Source of the DNA: Ruminococcaceae bacterium UBA737
GTDB lineage: Bacteria > Bacillota > Clostridia > Oscillospirales > Acutalibacteraceae
Direction of reading: 5' to 3'
DNA: 13,079 nt
NCBI GenBank assembly: GCA_002297415.1
Contig: DBKZ01000083.1
Span: 4,607-17,685, forward strand
Made by a program: the position numbers and the translations under genes
The notes under the pieces: model-generated
The model's input: the letters and a program-made list of their open reading frames with translations, nothing else
Told to the model about the DNA's origin: nothing
The model's database searches: none
Shown here: positions 12,887 through 13,079 of the stretch, piece by piece
How positions within the stretch are numbered: the stretch's first letter is position 1
Layout: the number at the start of each line of letters is the position of its first letter

Positions 12887-13064
12887 TGAGCTTCTTTAAA
12901 AGCTCGTCGCAGTCGGTTCCGTGAACCTCGCATGCCTGCTCAATGGATTCTCCTCTTGAAGCAGGGCAGCCTAAGCAGTGCATTCCGATAGCGAAAAAGT
13001 ATTCCGCAAGTGTCTCGTCCATTTCAAGTACATCGCCGATAAGCATATCTTTTGTGATTTTCAT
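12861..13064 (-). CDS. DUF1858 domain protein with CxxC
   Basis: A 67-residue protein made of one DUF1858 domain: an initial ITKDMLIGDVLEMDE segment, EYFFAIGMHCLGCPAS (21-36) with the Cys30-x-x-Cys33 pair and nearby His29, and a helical C-terminus. The domain is also found fused to hybrid-cluster and ScdA/Ric-type iron-repair proteins, so a redox or metal-linked role is plausible, but nothing has been shown for stand-alone copies. It overlaps trmK and starts 15 nt from the window end. A TATAAT and a possible AGGCAGA site lie just before the ATG, so its promoter and true upstream context are cut off. Confidence 0.88.
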   Translation of the reverse strand: MKITKDMLIGDVLEMDETLAEYFFAIGMHCLGCPASRGESIEQACEVHGTDCDELLKKLNEHVEKNA

Positions 13065-13079
13065 AATTATATTCTGCCT

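Overview
The window looks like chromosomal DNA of an anaerobic, low-to-mid GC Gram-positive bacterium of the class Clostridia. An Oscillospirales-type gut organism is my best guess, and no species can be named from the sequence alone. The pointers are a rubrerythrin, separate secD and secF genes, a Firmicutes-style split Wzz / tyrosine kinase / PHP phosphatase set, RqcH and TrmK, AGGAGG-type ribosome binding sites, and SigA-type -35/-10 promoters. Most of the window is housekeeping. The left end (about 1-1000) is accessory in character, and the cysK leader carries an unexplained regulatory feature.

Layout, left to right. Positions 1-344 carry no convincing gene. They hold a perfect hairpin and a chain of GC-rich hairpins that looks like a dispersed, non-coding repeat. 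Positions 345-970 hold a divergent pair: a small acidic DUF6809-like protein (minus) and a Cro/CI-type (XRE) repressor (plus). Between them lie two 17-bp palindromes, one of them inside a consensus TTGACA-N17-TATAAT promoter. A shared hairpin terminator separates this pair from secD-secF (minus, overlapping by 8 nt, own promoter). Next is an aspartate aminotransferase of the Rv3722c type (minus). It diverges from cysK (plus), whose roughly 120-nt leader encodes a 14-codon peptide with two consecutive cysteine codons. cysK ends in a terminator and is followed by rubrerythrin (plus), which shares a second bidirectional terminator with the next minus-strand operon.

From 6581 to 9611 four minus-strand genes form an operon: wzz-like co-polymerase, BY-kinase, PHP-type tyrosine phosphatase and pgeF. 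Its promoter lies in the 3' end of the preceding gene. The first three genes are the usual phosphorylation circuit for capsule or exopolysaccharide chain length. PgeF is a peptidoglycan-precursor fidelity enzyme, so the operon touches two envelope polymers. No glycosyltransferases are visible. From 9674 to 13064 four more minus-strand genes run nearly end to end: a DUF1858 CxxC protein, TrmK (tRNA m1A22 methyltransferase), RqcH (ribosome quality control) and a TIM-barrel sugar-phosphate isomerase/epimerase-like protein. The last of the four is translated first.

The two observations most worth follow-up are the Cys-Cys leader peptide in front of cysK and the compact XRE/DUF6809 switch with twin operators. 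No CRISPR array, rRNA, tRNA, transposase or known riboswitch was recognised.
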